Positions 1-8,838 of a stretch of DNA of 64,000 bases are shown in pieces; the first letter of the stretch is position 1, and each line of letters starts with the position of its first letter. The translations under genes were made by a program, and so were the position numbers. The notes under the pieces are model-generated. The model was not told the DNA's origin. It made no database searches and saw nothing but the letters and a program-made list of their open reading frames with translations. Origin of the DNA: Shewanella violacea DSS12. Its GTDB lineage: Bacteria; Pseudomonadota; Gammaproteobacteria; Enterobacterales; Shewanellaceae. The stretch covers positions 4,113,685-4,177,684 of the forward strand of contig NC_014012.1 of NCBI RefSeq assembly GCF_000091325.1, in the 5' to 3' direction.

Positions 1-1116
1 GGCCTCTCCCACCTTGGCACGACAACCCTGTAAAGTCGTAGCGATAGCTGTTGGGTGATGAGCAAAGTCATCATAAACATCTATACCCTTGATAGTACCA
101 ATCAGCTCCATGCGACGCTTAGGCGGCTCGAATTGAGCCAAGGCTTGAATAGCAGCCAGTGGCTTAACGCCCACATGACGCGCTGCTGCGATAGCCATGG
201 TAGCATTCTCAACATTGTGTTGGCCTATCAAGGCCCAATCTAAGATGCCCTGAGACTCTCCATCGAAAAATAACTCGAACTTGTGGCCGTCAGCGGCGAT
301 TAACTGGCTAGACCAAGTGCCTTTGTTGTCCCCAGCAGACGATCCTTTATTAACCGATACCAGATCCGCGCAGTTTCCAGCATAAACCTCTTGCTCGCTC
401 CAACAGCCCATATCGATCACTTGCTGCACCGCCTCACAGTCTTTGGGCCAGATGATCTTGCCCTCTCCCGGTACAGTACGGATAACATGGTGAAACTGAC
501 GTTGGATCGCCTTCAAGTCATCGAAAATATCGGCGTGATCAAATTCGAGATTGTTGATCACTAGAGTGCGTGCTTGGTAATGGACAAACTTAGAACGTTT
601 ATCGAAGAAGGCACTGTCATACTCGTCGGCTTCCACCACAAAAAATGGGGAATTACCGAGGCGGGCCGATACACCAAAGTTTTGCGGTACGCCGCCAATC
701 AAGAAGCCAGGCTCATAGCCACAATCTTCTAATATCCATGCCAGCATACTCGACGTAGAGGTCTTGCCATGGGTACCCGATATCGCCAGCACCCAACGTC
801 CCTTAAGAATATGCTCAGCCAGGAATTGTGGCCCAGAGGTATAAGCGATGCCGCGGTTAAGCACAGCTTCCACGCAAGGGTTGCCTCGACTCATGGCATT
901 ACCAATCACCACTAAGTCCGGTGCATCATCTTCGTTTTTGCCAAGCTGACTGGGATCGAAACCTTGAATCAGTTCGATACCTTGCTCCTCGAGCTGAGTG
1001 CTCATGGGCGGATAAACATTGGCGTCGCTACCTGTGACCCTGTGACCTTCGGCTCTGGCAAGCAGTGCTAGCCCCCCCATAAAGGTGCCGCAGATGCCTA
1101 AGATGTGTACATGCAT
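1..1116 (-). CDS. mpl: UDP-N-acetylmuramate:L-alanyl-gamma-D-glutamyl-meso-diaminopimelate ligase, 5' part
   Basis: The gene recycles cell-wall material by joining the murein tripeptide to UDP-N-acetylmuramic acid in the cytoplasm, using ATP. I translated the reverse strand: it opens MHVHILGICGTFMGGLALLA, the Mpl N-terminus, and carries the Mur-ligase ATP loop GTHGKTS at residues 114-120 and the NNLEFDHADIFDD block typical of the family. There are 372 codons up to the window edge with no stop. E. coli Mpl is about 457 residues, so roughly 85 C-terminal residues lie outside. The start is the ATG at 1116-1114. Reading is clean with no frameshift. Confidence 0.95.
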   Translation of the reverse strand, partial: MHVHILGICGTFMGGLALLARAEGHRVTGSDANVYPPMSTQLEEQGIELIQGFDPSQLGKNEDDAPDLVVIGNAMSRGNPCVEAVLNRGIAYTSGPQFLAEHILKGRWVLAISGTHGKTSTSSMLAWILEDCGYEPGFLIGGVPQNFGVSARLGNSPFFVVEADEYDSAFFDKRSKFVHYQARTLVINNLEFDHADIFDDLKAIQRQFHHVIRTVPGEGKIIWPKDCEAVQQVIDMGCWSEQEVYAGNCADLVSVNKGSSAGDNKGTWSSQLIAADGHKFELFFDGESQGILDWALIGQHNVENATMAIAAARHVGVKPLAAIQALAQFEPPKRRMELIGTIKGIDVYDDFAHHPTAIATTLQGCRAKVGEA

Positions 1117-1277
1117 GGAGTTGGCTCTGATGAAAAATAATCTGAAGGGTATTCTAACGGGATGGGGGTCCATTGTCAGTTAACAATAGATTAAATCAAG
1201 AAAAGGTTTTAACAGCAATCGCAGCCTAGCTTAGCCTTAGGCGCTTATTAGGATCTGCATTAAGTTTACGGAGCACA

Positions 1278-1616
1278 TCAGTTCGCTTTTCTATCTGTGA
1301 TGTAATGCCCGCCTCGCAGCTCGGTGAAATAGTCATTCATCATGGGGTTATTGATCTTCTCGCCACTGAGATCGGCCTCAAGATTCTGCTCGGCCACATA
1401 GGTTGAATGACTCGCCTGATCCACCAACACATGATACCAGGGCTTATCTTTGGCTGGTCGGCTGCGCGCCACCATCTCATACCACTCTGGACTGAGTTGA
1501 AAATCGGCATCCACATCTAAGATCACGCCGCGATAACCGAATAATCTGTGATGTATCAGCTCGCCGATACTGTATTTTGCTTTAGCCACTTGAGCGAGTT
1601 TGGCGCCTTTAATCAT
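1278..1616 (-). CDS. hspQ: heat shock protein HspQ
   Basis: This 112-residue cytoplasmic protein matches the HspQ/YccV family. E. coli HspQ binds hemimethylated DNA and enhances Lon-dependent proteolysis. Visible family features are an N-terminal IGELIHHRLFGYRGVILDVD segment (residues 17-36), the PWYHVLVDQ strand near residue 60, and the YVAEQNLE segment. The length is close to the E. coli protein (105). A heat-shock role is family knowledge; I see no clear sigma-32 promoter. It stands alone, on the same strand as mpl and 161 bp upstream of it. Confidence 0.9.
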   Translation of the reverse strand: MIKGAKLAQVAKAKYSIGELIHHRLFGYRGVILDVDADFQLSPEWYEMVARSRPAKDKPWYHVLVDQASHSTYVAEQNLEADLSGEKINNPMMNDYFTELRGGHYITDRKAN

Positions 1617-1722
1617 TAGAATTACTCATATTCCCCACCTTAGGCTTCTTTACCTGAGCCCCCCTTGATGAATTTAGGCTAATCATGACTAGCAATCGGT
1701 ACCAGTATTGCTCTAAATAGCC

Positions 1723-2430
1723 CTATTCCTCATGAGGGGTAAAATTATTGCTTAAGTAATGCCTGCCATAGAGTACGGCTAAGCCTATCAAGGGCATTAA
1801 CATGGTAAATTGGCCACCGATAAACACAAAATCGATTAAGATTAACGCCGACAGAAATACCATCTTCTTATCGAATTCACGCTTGTGATTATCCCCTGTG
1901 AGCACCAAGAGCATGATGGCGCCCCCCAGAAAAAAGATAGCCAAATTGAGCACACTGTTCACTCGTCTCTTCTCGATCTTGACCTTGTAACTAGGCTGCT
2001 GGTGTAACTCCCTTAAGGCTTCGAGTCTAGCGGTAACACTCGCTCGGGCAATCACTTTATCACTGGTTTTGCTAAGATTACTTTTAAGCATATTAGCTTG
2101 AACACCACTGCCTTTTTTATTGCTGCCGACCTCAGCCATAGTAGGATTAGTCACGCTGGAAAATTCATTATAACTGCTGATGTTAATTGCATTCTTTAAC
2201 TGAGTGTATCCAGATTGGGGTCCTAGTGTTTTGACTTGAGCCATGTCACGAATGTCAGACAAGGACACTCTATGGTCTACTGCGGCTCTGCCGTAGGCCT
2301 GCTCGGTACCGTAAACATGGGCCTCAGTAGATAAAGATACACCTTCAAGTTTATCGCTGTAGAGAATGACAGCTAGATAGCATAAGACAATGGCTAAACC
2401 TAACAACAGGTTTCTTCTAATAAAATACAT
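1723..2430 (-). CDS. membrane protein of unknown function, three predicted TM segments
   Basis: I do not recognise this 235-residue protein. It has one N-terminal membrane segment (LLLGLAIVLCYLAVILY), a polar Ser/Thr/Asn-rich stretch of about 140 residues probably outside the membrane, then two more hydrophobic segments (LAIFFLGGAIMLLVL and LILIDFVFIGGQFTMLMPLIG) and a short tail. The reading frame also opens at a GTG at 2448, but GGAGGT lies just before the ATG at 2430, so that ATG is the better start. The gene is monocistronic and faces away from the SIMPL-domain gene. Confidence 0.7.
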   Translation of the reverse strand: MYFIRRNLLLGLAIVLCYLAVILYSDKLEGVSLSTEAHVYGTEQAYGRAAVDHRVSLSDIRDMAQVKTLGPQSGYTQLKNAINISSYNEFSSVTNPTMAEVGSNKKGSGVQANMLKSNLSKTSDKVIARASVTARLEALRELHQQPSYKVKIEKRRVNSVLNLAIFFLGGAIMLLVLTGDNHKREFDKKMVFLSALILIDFVFIGGQFTMLMPLIGLAVLYGRHYLSNNFTPHEE

Positions 2431-2742
2431 ACTACCTCCATAGCTCACGCTGTTTCACTGGGGTAAGACATAGCTAATCACAGCCACCGTTAGCAATAGT
2501 ATAGTCAAAGAAAACAGCCACAAACAAATCCACCAGCAAGGGGTGGATATTTTGAGATCTTAAGCTTAGGCAGGCAATCTATGATGGCGATAACTCACAA
2601 TTAGATGCATTAGCTGTAAAAAATAAAACCCTTTCCTGTTTCCTCTGCGTTTATAACTTCAGAAATCCTATTTACCTTTAACTTTTAACTGCATCTTTAA
2701 CAGTATCTTCCTTTGTACTTTTAAGATCTGGAGTAGAGAATC

Positions 2743-3444
2743 ATGAATAAAACACTTTTAGCCGCACTGGTATCGAGCAGCCTTATCTTTATCTCTCCCC
2801 TCGCCCAAGCCGCTGAGCTGAGTTTTCCTCACTTAGAAACCATGGGAAGCAGCCAGCTTGAGGTTGCTGCCGATATGGCCGAGATCAATGTCGAAGTGAC
2901 CGTCAAAGAGAAGACAGCCAAGGCTGCTAAAGACACCTCAGATCAGGCCGTGGCCAAGTTTATCGCCCGCTTAAAGCAGGCTGGTATTTCGAGAGACAAG
3001 ATCCAGAGTGCCAACTTGAATTTACAGCCACAATATCATTATCAGAAAGACAAGCCCGCCGAGCTAACAGGTTATAGCGCAAGCCGCAGACTGGTCGTCA
3101 CCATAGATGATCTTTCCCGTCTCAATGAAATCTTAGACTCGGCGCTCGAAGAGGGCATCAACCGGATCAATAGCATAGTGCTTAAGACCAGCAAGGAAGA
3201 GGAATACATAGACAAGGCTCGTCTGGCTGCCATTAAGGATGCTCAGCAAAAAGCCAAGAAACTCGCCGAGGGCTTCGGTGAGAAGATTAAAGGGATCTGG
3301 GAGATCCGTTACTTAAGTCAGCGCCCGGTTCAGCCAGTGATGCTACGCATGAACGCCGGCCCTAGCTATGATGTAGCCGAAAGCTATCAAGAGGGCCAGG
3401 TCAGCATTCGAGACAAGGTCGAAGTTATTTATAGATTGAAATAG
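2743..3444 (+). CDS. SIMPL-domain (DUF541, YggE-like) periplasmic protein
   Basis: This 233-residue protein has a signal peptide with an Ala-x-Ala cleavage motif (AQA, residues 21-23) and a mature part that is one SIMPL/DUF541 domain. The GSSQLEVAADMAEINVEVTV opening and the LNLQPQYHYQKDKPAELTGY block are typical. E. coli YggE, of the same family, has been linked to lower oxidative stress, but the molecular role is unsettled. A good Shine-Dalgarno sequence (GGAG) precedes the ATG. A strong inverted repeat follows the stop codon after 37 bp. No operon partner is evident. Confidence 0.85.
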   Translation: MNKTLLAALVSSSLIFISPLAQAAELSFPHLETMGSSQLEVAADMAEINVEVTVKEKTAKAAKDTSDQAVAKFIARLKQAGISRDKIQSANLNLQPQYHYQKDKPAELTGYSASRRLVVTIDDLSRLNEILDSALEEGINRINSIVLKTSKEEEYIDKARLAAIKDAQQKAKKLAEGFGEKIKGIWEIRYLSQRPVQPVMLRMNAGPSYDVAESYQEGQVSIRDKVEVIYRLK

Positions 3445-3481
3445 TCAAAAATAACTCACTAAACAGTAAGTTAAAAGACCA

Positions 3482-3520
3482 ATAACCGATACTAGCTAAG
3501 CATATGCTAGTATCGGTTAT
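3482..3520. repeat. perfect 15-bp stem inverted repeat, possible terminator
   Basis: Positions 3482-3496 and 3506-3520 are exact reverse complements with a 9-base loop. There is no T-run after the stem, so it is not a canonical intrinsic terminator, but it lies just after the SIMPL gene and ends only 7 bp before the TTG proposed as start of the next gene. It could end the upstream transcript or fold over the ribosome binding region of the lipoprotein mRNA. Confidence 0.6.
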
Positions 3521-3527
3521 CGCTTAA

Positions 3528-4553
3528 TTGATTCGAGCCAGATTGATCTTGTCCCATAACTACTCAAATAAGCTCGCCTCTATAATCGTTACCGTTTCTA
3601 TGATGGCATTCGGTCTTATTCTCACAGGCTGCAGTAAACCTGTAGCCAAACAGCAAGCAAACTCAATTCATAGATATATCGCAGACAATCTCATCGATGC
3701 AGACCTGTCCAGCGATGCCAAGCTTGCAGTCACCTTGAGCCGCACCCGTGAGTTATCGGTATGGGATAACGTCTCAAAAGCTTTGTTACATCAATGGCAG
3801 GTAGAAGACTTCGATGAGCCTACTTACTTGGTATCACTCTCCGGAAATAGTCAGTACCTGGCGGTGACGGGAAAGCATCGAGTATCGATATTTGATCTCA
3901 ACAGCGGCCGACTCGAGCTCTCCTGGCTTGCACAGGGCTTCGATAGTGATGCCAGTATCTCCAGTCTGTTTCTGAATCAAAACGGAAAACGAGTTTTACT
4001 CGGTATGAACGAAGGCTCTGTGATTAGCGTCGATCTCGAAAGCAAGCAATTATCTATGTTTCAACTCCATGACGGGCCCATCAGTCATGTTGAATTTCTC
4101 TCATATGACGAACGAATATTGTCGGCAGCCCATGATGGACATGCGCTCATTTGGGCCAGTAGCAATGGACAAGTGATCAAGGACTTTAGCTTGCCCCTGC
4201 GTATCACCAGCATCAGCTTCGATGAGGCAGAGCGAAGACTCTTTATCGCCGATGCCTTAGATAAACACATCATAGTCGACTCATATTCTGGTAAGAGTAT
4301 CGGCCAGTTAGCCTTCCTAGATCGCTATCGCTATTTTAGACAAGCGATATTTGTCGACCGGGGCAAGACGCTCATCACAGCGAGCTCAAAACAGAAAATC
4401 ATGAGCTGGGATATAAGCTCAGGCAAGGAAAACAAGCACTGGAACATCACAGCTTTTACCGCCGGGACCACAGTGCTCGACATGGCCATTAACCCCAGCG
4501 GCCAGTTAATCACCCTGAGCTCGGATGGCGCCTTGGAGAGCTGGGACTATTGA
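3528..4553 (+). CDS. WD40-repeat-like lipoprotein
   Basis: This 341-residue protein begins with a long basic/hydrophobic leader ending in the lipobox LTGC (Cys35), so it should be a lipoprotein. The mature part shows beta-propeller (WD40-like) repeats: ALLHQWQVEDF, GHALIWASSNGQVIKDF, QKIMSWDISSGKENKHW and DGALESWDY, each with the hydrophobic-W-D end of a blade. Function is unknown; such proteins usually hold other proteins together. The frame opens with TTG at 3528 directly after a strong hairpin. The first ATG pair (3600) would leave too short a signal peptide, so a TTG start at 3528 or slightly downstream is likely. Confidence 0.7.
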   Translation: MIRARLILSHNYSNKLASIIVTVSMMAFGLILTGCSKPVAKQQANSIHRYIADNLIDADLSSDAKLAVTLSRTRELSVWDNVSKALLHQWQVEDFDEPTYLVSLSGNSQYLAVTGKHRVSIFDLNSGRLELSWLAQGFDSDASISSLFLNQNGKRVLLGMNEGSVISVDLESKQLSMFQLHDGPISHVEFLSYDERILSAAHDGHALIWASSNGQVIKDFSLPLRITSISFDEAERRLFIADALDKHIIVDSYSGKSIGQLAFLDRYRYFRQAIFVDRGKTLITASSKQKIMSWDISSGKENKHWNITAFTAGTTVLDMAINPSGQLITLSSDGALESWDY

Positions 4554-4596
4554 TCCCATTCGCATAAAAATAGCAATCTAATTGAATTTGAGCGGT

Positions 4597-5970
4597 TTAA
4601 AACAGATTTAAACCAAAAGCCTGCTTCACTGACATTAGCACTCGATTCGACTCATCCTGAGCCTGCTCGGTTCCTCGCTTCAATATGTCAATCAGCTGCG
4701 CCTTATCATCGATAAACATAGCTCTGCGTTCACGAATAGGTTTCAAGGTTTCCTGCAGGCACTCCTCCAATATTTTCTTGGTTTTGCCATCCCCTAGCCC
4801 ACCACAGCGGTATTGCTCTTTAAGCCTAAGGATATAATCGATATCAGGATGAAACGCATCTAAATAAGTAAACACCACGTTGCCTTCCACCTTACCGGGA
4901 TCTTCCACTCGCAGATGGCCTGGATCGGTATACATGGACTTAACCGCCTTAGTTATTTCCCGCTCACTGGCACTAAGCATTATGGTGTTGCCCATAGATT
5001 TAGACATTTTGCTGAGACCATCGGTACTGGGCAAGCGTGATACCTTACTCAGCAGAGGCTTACACTCGGTCAAGATGGCGCTGCCTGCGATATGATTCAG
5101 CCTTCTGACTATCTCATTGGTTTGTTCCAACATAGGTAATTGATCTTCCCCAACGGGAACCAGAGTGGCATTAAATGCCGTGATATCGGCCGCCTGACTG
5201 ATAGGATAGGTTCATACCAATCTCACTAAATAGATGGTCAGTTCAGAGCCTCTCAGGCTTTTCAATTCAAGGCGCATTGATGCAGAAATGGTTATTCCCT
5301 TTGAAGTCAATGAAACACAGAAGTGGAATGTCTGAGAGGTTCACACCGTGCGGGTTTCAAAGCACTTTATGCTGCGTTAGATGCTTTCGATATAGAATAA
5401 CTATTAGCTTCAAGCAACCGCCTTGCCTACAGCGCTTTGAACTCCCGCTGAAAGGTCACATATTTAGTAGGATTAGTATAATAACCCCGCAGGAATACTG
5501 CGACCGAATGACTTAGATTGGATCTCATTTTTCACCGTGGGATTGCGCTCTAATCTGGAGATAGACACCAGATTAGAATAATACATGGTAAGTTCAGCCA
5601 GAGCTGGGATGGCGGACTGCAGACAGATCCTGGTCTTTAGGGGATCGATACCAACCGCGAGGTAATCTGCCACCACATTAAGAATATTCGATGCGACTTT
5701 CTGCGGTTGATGACCGTTATCGGTCAAGCCCTGCATATCTGCCACTAAGATCGTCTGATGATACATATCTTGCAGTTTGACTCTCTGCTGCAAGGAGCCA
5801 ACATAGTGGCCTAAATGTAACTGACCCGTGGCACGATCTCCCGTAAGGACCTTCTCTTTCTTCGTGCTTAAATCGCTTGTGATCTGAACCGATTCCTGCT
5901 TATCCAAACAGTTTACTTCGACCGAATCGATACATTTAACATTGGGCTTAAAATTTGATTTTACTTGCAT
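4597..5970 (-). pseudogene. auxiliary tryptophanyl-tRNA synthetase split by a MITE
   Basis: Two in-frame halves encode one class I tryptophanyl-tRNA synthetase. The N-half (5970 down to 5479) has a 40-residue lead, then VLTGDRATGQLHLGHYVGSL with the HIGH-like motif LHLGH at residues 51-55. The C-half (5211 down to 4597) has TYPISQAADITAF, LVPVGEDQLPM and the KMSKS loop. Removing 5212-5478 restores a continuous frame (GLL-TYPISQAAD). As it stands, translation stops one codon into the insert. The opening differs from E. coli TrpS (recalled as FSGAQPSGELTIGNYMGAL), so this is probably a second, auxiliary enzyme, with the essential copy elsewhere. AGGAG precedes the ATG at 5970. A Trp leader peptide lies upstream. 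Both halves look otherwise intact, suggesting a recent insertion. Confidence 0.9.
5212..5478. mobile_element. 267-bp MITE with imperfect terminal inverted repeats
   Basis: The insert in trpS has no coding capacity for a transposase. Its ends are imperfect inverted repeats of about 26 bp: the left end reads TACCAATCTCACTAAATAG and the right end, reverse-complemented, TACTAATCCTACTAAATAT. Internally the left segment around 5265-5305 (CAAGGCGCATTGATGCAG) is an imperfect reverse complement of the right segment around 5385-5430, so the whole element can fold back. Flanking TCA (5212-5214) and TAA (5479-5481) could be a decayed 3-bp target duplication. I recall similar non-autonomous elements in Shewanella intergenic regions. 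Confidence 0.8.
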
Positions 5971-5976
5971 AATTGA

Positions 5977-6077
5977 CTCCTGATTAACACCACCGGAGAC
6001 ACTATGACTGAGATCAATTAGCTACCATCCGGCGGCTAAAGAACATGATGAGATGTGCCGCTCTAAAGAAGAGAGCG
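5977..6077 (-). promoter_or_regulatory. Trp attenuator: mutually exclusive hairpins between leader peptide and trpS
   Basis: On the minus strand four segments can pair in turn. Segment 1 CGCTCT (6077-6072, directly after the Trp codons) pairs with segment 2 AGAGCG (6064-6059). Segment 2 GCGGC (6061-6057) pairs with segment 3 GCCGC (6036-6032). Segment 3 CCGCCGGA (6035-6028) pairs with segment 4 TCCGGTGG (5997-5990, one G-T wobble). This is the 1:2, 2:3, 3:4 topology of amino-acid attenuators. No T-run follows the 3:4 stem and the AGGAG of trpS (5981-5977) lies 8 bases after it, so control may be on translation or be Rho-dependent rather than by an intrinsic terminator. Confidence 0.65.
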
Positions 6078-6122
6078 CCACCAAGATAACTGAGGATTGT
6101 AACTAAGGGATATGCTTTTCAT
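6063..6122 (-). CDS. Trp-rich attenuator leader peptide for the auxiliary trpS
   Basis: A 19-codon reading frame encodes MKSISLSYNPQLSWWRSLL and ends with TAG, 93 bp upstream of the trpS start codon on the same strand. Two adjacent Trp codons (6083-6078) sit right before the first arm of a hairpin. That is the expected layout of a leader peptide whose ribosome stalls when charged tRNA-Trp is scarce. The ribosome binding site is weak (GCGG close to the ATG). Control of an auxiliary TrpRS gene by ribosome-mediated attenuation is known in Streptomyces coelicolor; its presence here is inference from the sequence. Confidence 0.75.
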   Translation of the reverse strand: MKSISLSYNPQLSWWRSLL

Positions 6123-6195
6123 TACCGCAGATTATCAAGCTAGTTCAACGTGAACAAGCTAAACAGAGATTAAAGATTATTTATTTCTCTTTTAG

Positions 6196-7401
6196 CTATC
6201 CCTTTCCAGGGTTGGCTTTGTTATTCAGTTTCAACTTATTGGCTAATGGCTCTATGGCGCCGCCTTGGAGTAGTATCGAAAACAGCACGATAAAGAACAC
6301 CACATGTACCAGTTCTATCGCTCCTTCGACGCCTGCGGCGGCAGGGATCAAGGAAAATACTATGGGAGTAGCCCCCTTGAGACCGATAGATGAAATAAAC
6401 AAACGCTTGCGCCAGCTCGCCTTTCTAAAAGGCAAGTAACAGAGTTGCACCGCCAAGGGCCGGGCCACAAACATGAGTAAAGCGGCAGGAATAAGCGACA
6501 AGAAGAACACTGAAAACAGGGTCTGAGGAAAAATCTGCAATCCCAATATGATAAACATCAACGACTGAGCCAGCCAAGAGAGGCTATTGAAGAAGTGTTT
6601 ATTGACCTCCCTGCCTCGCTTAATGCCGTTACCTATCACCACGCCTACCACATAGGAGGCGATTAATATGTTGCCACCGGCCAAGTCACTGCCGTAGGCC
6701 GCTATGATGAAACTCGCCAACACGAATACAGGGATCAGGCCATACTCCTCTAAATGTATGGTGTTAAGCAGATAAACGGCGAGCCTTCCCACCAAATATG
6801 CAATGATGATTCCTGCACCTAACTGGATCAGCAGAGTCTGAGCTATCTCCCAACCCGATATCGCCTTCTCCGGCGCCAAGGCGATGCCAGTTAGAATGAC
6901 TACCATAATCAGGGCTACCGGGTCATTGGTCGCCGACTCAAATTCGAGCACAGTATCAGTCTTCTCTTTTAGCTTAAGTTTCTTAGATTCTAAAATTGAG
7001 AACACGGCGGCAGCATCTGTGGAGGAGACTATTGCGGCCAATAACAAGCAGATAACCAGACTCCACTCGGTCAGCGGATATAACAGGGCAGCTAAGATCA
7101 ATGTGGTGAACAAGACCCCGAACGTCGAAAGAACCCCGCCCTCTCTATAGGCTAACTTGATACTCTCATTTGAAGTGTTAATGCCACCGACAAACACGAT
7201 AATATTCAGCGCAACGGCGCCGACCATAGAAGTCACCGCCAGATTATCATAAACGAAATCAAACTCACCATTGCCAAGCGCCAGACCAACGCCCATGAAA
7301 ATCAAAAGAGAGGGGATCCCTAAAGTTTTCGAGGGATGGTGCAATAGAATGCCTATTGCGATCAACAGGGCGATACCCAGCAGGAGTATTTCGTATGACA
7401 T
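6196..7401 (-). CDS. CPA1-family cation:proton antiporter, short form
   Basis: This 401-residue inner-membrane protein has about 12 hydrophobic segments and the motifs of NhaP-type antiporters: IVSSTDAAAVF (around residues 124-134) and FESATNDPVA (154-163), where the acidic residues carry the ions. It resembles the membrane part of NhaP2/CvrA K+/H+ antiporters, but E. coli CvrA is about 578 residues and has a C-terminal regulatory part. Here the protein ends soon after the last membrane helix (EPLANKLKLNNKANPGKG). Which ion it moves cannot be read from sequence. The start is the ATG at 7401 with AGGA upstream. Confidence 0.85.
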   Translation of the reverse strand: MSYEILLLGIALLIAIGILLHHPSKTLGIPSLLIFMGVGLALGNGEFDFVYDNLAVTSMVGAVALNIIVFVGGINTSNESIKLAYREGGVLSTFGVLFTTLILAALLYPLTEWSLVICLLLAAIVSSTDAAAVFSILESKKLKLKEKTDTVLEFESATNDPVALIMVVILTGIALAPEKAISGWEIAQTLLIQLGAGIIIAYLVGRLAVYLLNTIHLEEYGLIPVFVLASFIIAAYGSDLAGGNILIASYVVGVVIGNGIKRGREVNKHFFNSLSWLAQSLMFIILGLQIFPQTLFSVFFLSLIPAALLMFVARPLAVQLCYLPFRKASWRKRLFISSIGLKGATPIVFSLIPAAAGVEGAIELVHVVFFIVLFSILLQGGAIEPLANKLKLNNKANPGKG

Positions 7402-7710
7402 ATCTATCCGAGTCCTCTAAGTAAGAAAATAAGAGTGTGAATTCAGACACTGGGATACCAGTCTAATTCTATTTTACGTTTATGGGGTAATGGATTAAGA
7501 GTGAAAATCTGAGTATAGACAAACTAAATTTTCTATTAAAAATTCGAACAAAGAAGCAGCGATAAAAGCCTGTCACAGGCCAGTGACTTTGATACGGCTA
7601 TTTTACACTATTTATCACCATTTTTTAAGCCGTTAACCTGTAGATTAACGATCTGTAATGTATCGTCTGGATACGATTATCGCCTAATAATAAACCGGTA
7701 TAAGTTAAAG
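7402..7710. other. intergenic region without recognisable gene
   Basis: About 310 bp between the antiporter start and the lgt terminator. It must hold the antiporter promoter. I see no open frame of note, no repeat and no clear operator. Confidence 0.5.
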
Positions 7711-7747
7711 AAAAGGCGCCAGAGACTCATGTCTGTGGCGCCTTTTT
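7711..7747 (-). terminator. intrinsic terminator of lgt, bidirectional shape
   Basis: AAAAGGCGCCA pairs with TGGCGCCTTTTT around a short GAGAC/GTCTG extension (one mismatch) and a TCAT loop. The A-run and T-run on the two sides would allow termination in both directions. It lies 24 bp after the lgt stop codon. Confidence 0.85.
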
Positions 7748-7770
7748 ATTCTAAGATAAAATGACTCGAA

Positions 7771-8559
7771 TTAAGCCCTTACTTTCTTATTCAAGTAAGG
7801 CAAAACCAAGAGCACGACTCCGACGATGAGGAATGGCACACTCAGCCATTGACCCGCACTCAGGGTCATTCCCTCGGCATAGGCCGCCTGCTTAACCTTG
7901 ACGAACTCGATAGCGAAACGCGCACTGAACACCAATACTAGGAACAGACCGAAAATAGCGCCTTCTTTCTGCTTCATCTCAGTGTATTTATACACTGCCC
8001 ATAGGCCGATAAAGATAGCCAAATAAGCGAACGCTTCGTATAGCTGAGCCGGATGGCGAGGCAAGATATCGACACGCTCGAAGATAATAGCCCAAGGTAC
8101 ATTGCTCGGCAGACCTAAAATCTCTGAGTTCATGAAATTGGCTATGCGCACGAAAAAGCCAAAGATTGCAGTGGCTATAGCCAATCTATCCAGCAGGAAT
8201 AAGAAAGGCATATCCATCTTACGGCGGTAATAATAGAGCGCAAGAATTGCGCCTAAACCACCACCATGGCTGGCCAGGCCTCCTTCCCAGATAGCAAATA
8301 TCTTCAGAGGGTTACTGAGATAATAAGCCGGGTCGTAGAAGATACAATGCGCCAGTCGAGCACCTATGATGATGCCGATAACACAATACATCAACAGATT
8401 ATCTAACGACTCGACAGGCAACTTTTCCTTGATATAGATGCGTTTCATCACCTGAAAACCACAAGCGATAGCCGTCGCAAACAGGGCACCATACCAGTGC
8501 ACTTTTAGCCCCATGAAGGAGATCAATACGGGGTCTATGTTCCAAACAAAATGATCCAA
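7771..8559 (-). CDS. lgt: phosphatidylglycerol:prolipoprotein diacylglyceryl transferase
   Basis: Lgt is the inner-membrane enzyme that attaches diacylglycerol to the lipobox Cys of prolipoproteins, the first step in lipoprotein maturation. The 262-residue length is normal. Family marks are GGLASHGGGLGA (the essential His motif), FVRIANFMNSEILG (a divergent form of the GRxGNFxNxE signature) and about seven membrane segments. The start appears to be TTG at 8559, with GGAAGG about 7 bases upstream. Its substrates in this window include the WD40-like and AttH-like lipoproteins. Confidence 0.95.
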   Translation of the reverse strand: MDHFVWNIDPVLISFMGLKVHWYGALFATAIACGFQVMKRIYIKEKLPVESLDNLLMYCVIGIIIGARLAHCIFYDPAYYLSNPLKIFAIWEGGLASHGGGLGAILALYYYRRKMDMPFLFLLDRLAIATAIFGFFVRIANFMNSEILGLPSNVPWAIIFERVDILPRHPAQLYEAFAYLAIFIGLWAVYKYTEMKQKEGAIFGLFLVLVFSARFAIEFVKVKQAAYAEGMTLSAGQWLSVPFLIVGVVLLVLPYLNKKVRA

Positions 8560-8838
8560 AATTCAGCCTTCCAGTTTCTTTAAAAAGTAGAGAGATTTAG
8601 CTTCTTTGAGGCAGTTTTACGCTGAACTTAGTGACTTGGCAAGTTTTCTTAGAATATGCCCACAGCTATTTGCAGCAGATAAGGCTTATGACTAGACTTA
8701 GATAGCTTAGACTTCACTTCTGGGATCCAATAATGTCACATTACCCCAGATTCCCCCCATCTGGCCTAAGCAGTCTCAGTTGCCTAAAACGCTAAAGCCA
8801 GACTTGTAGAGAAAATCTAGACTCGCTTCAATTTAGCC

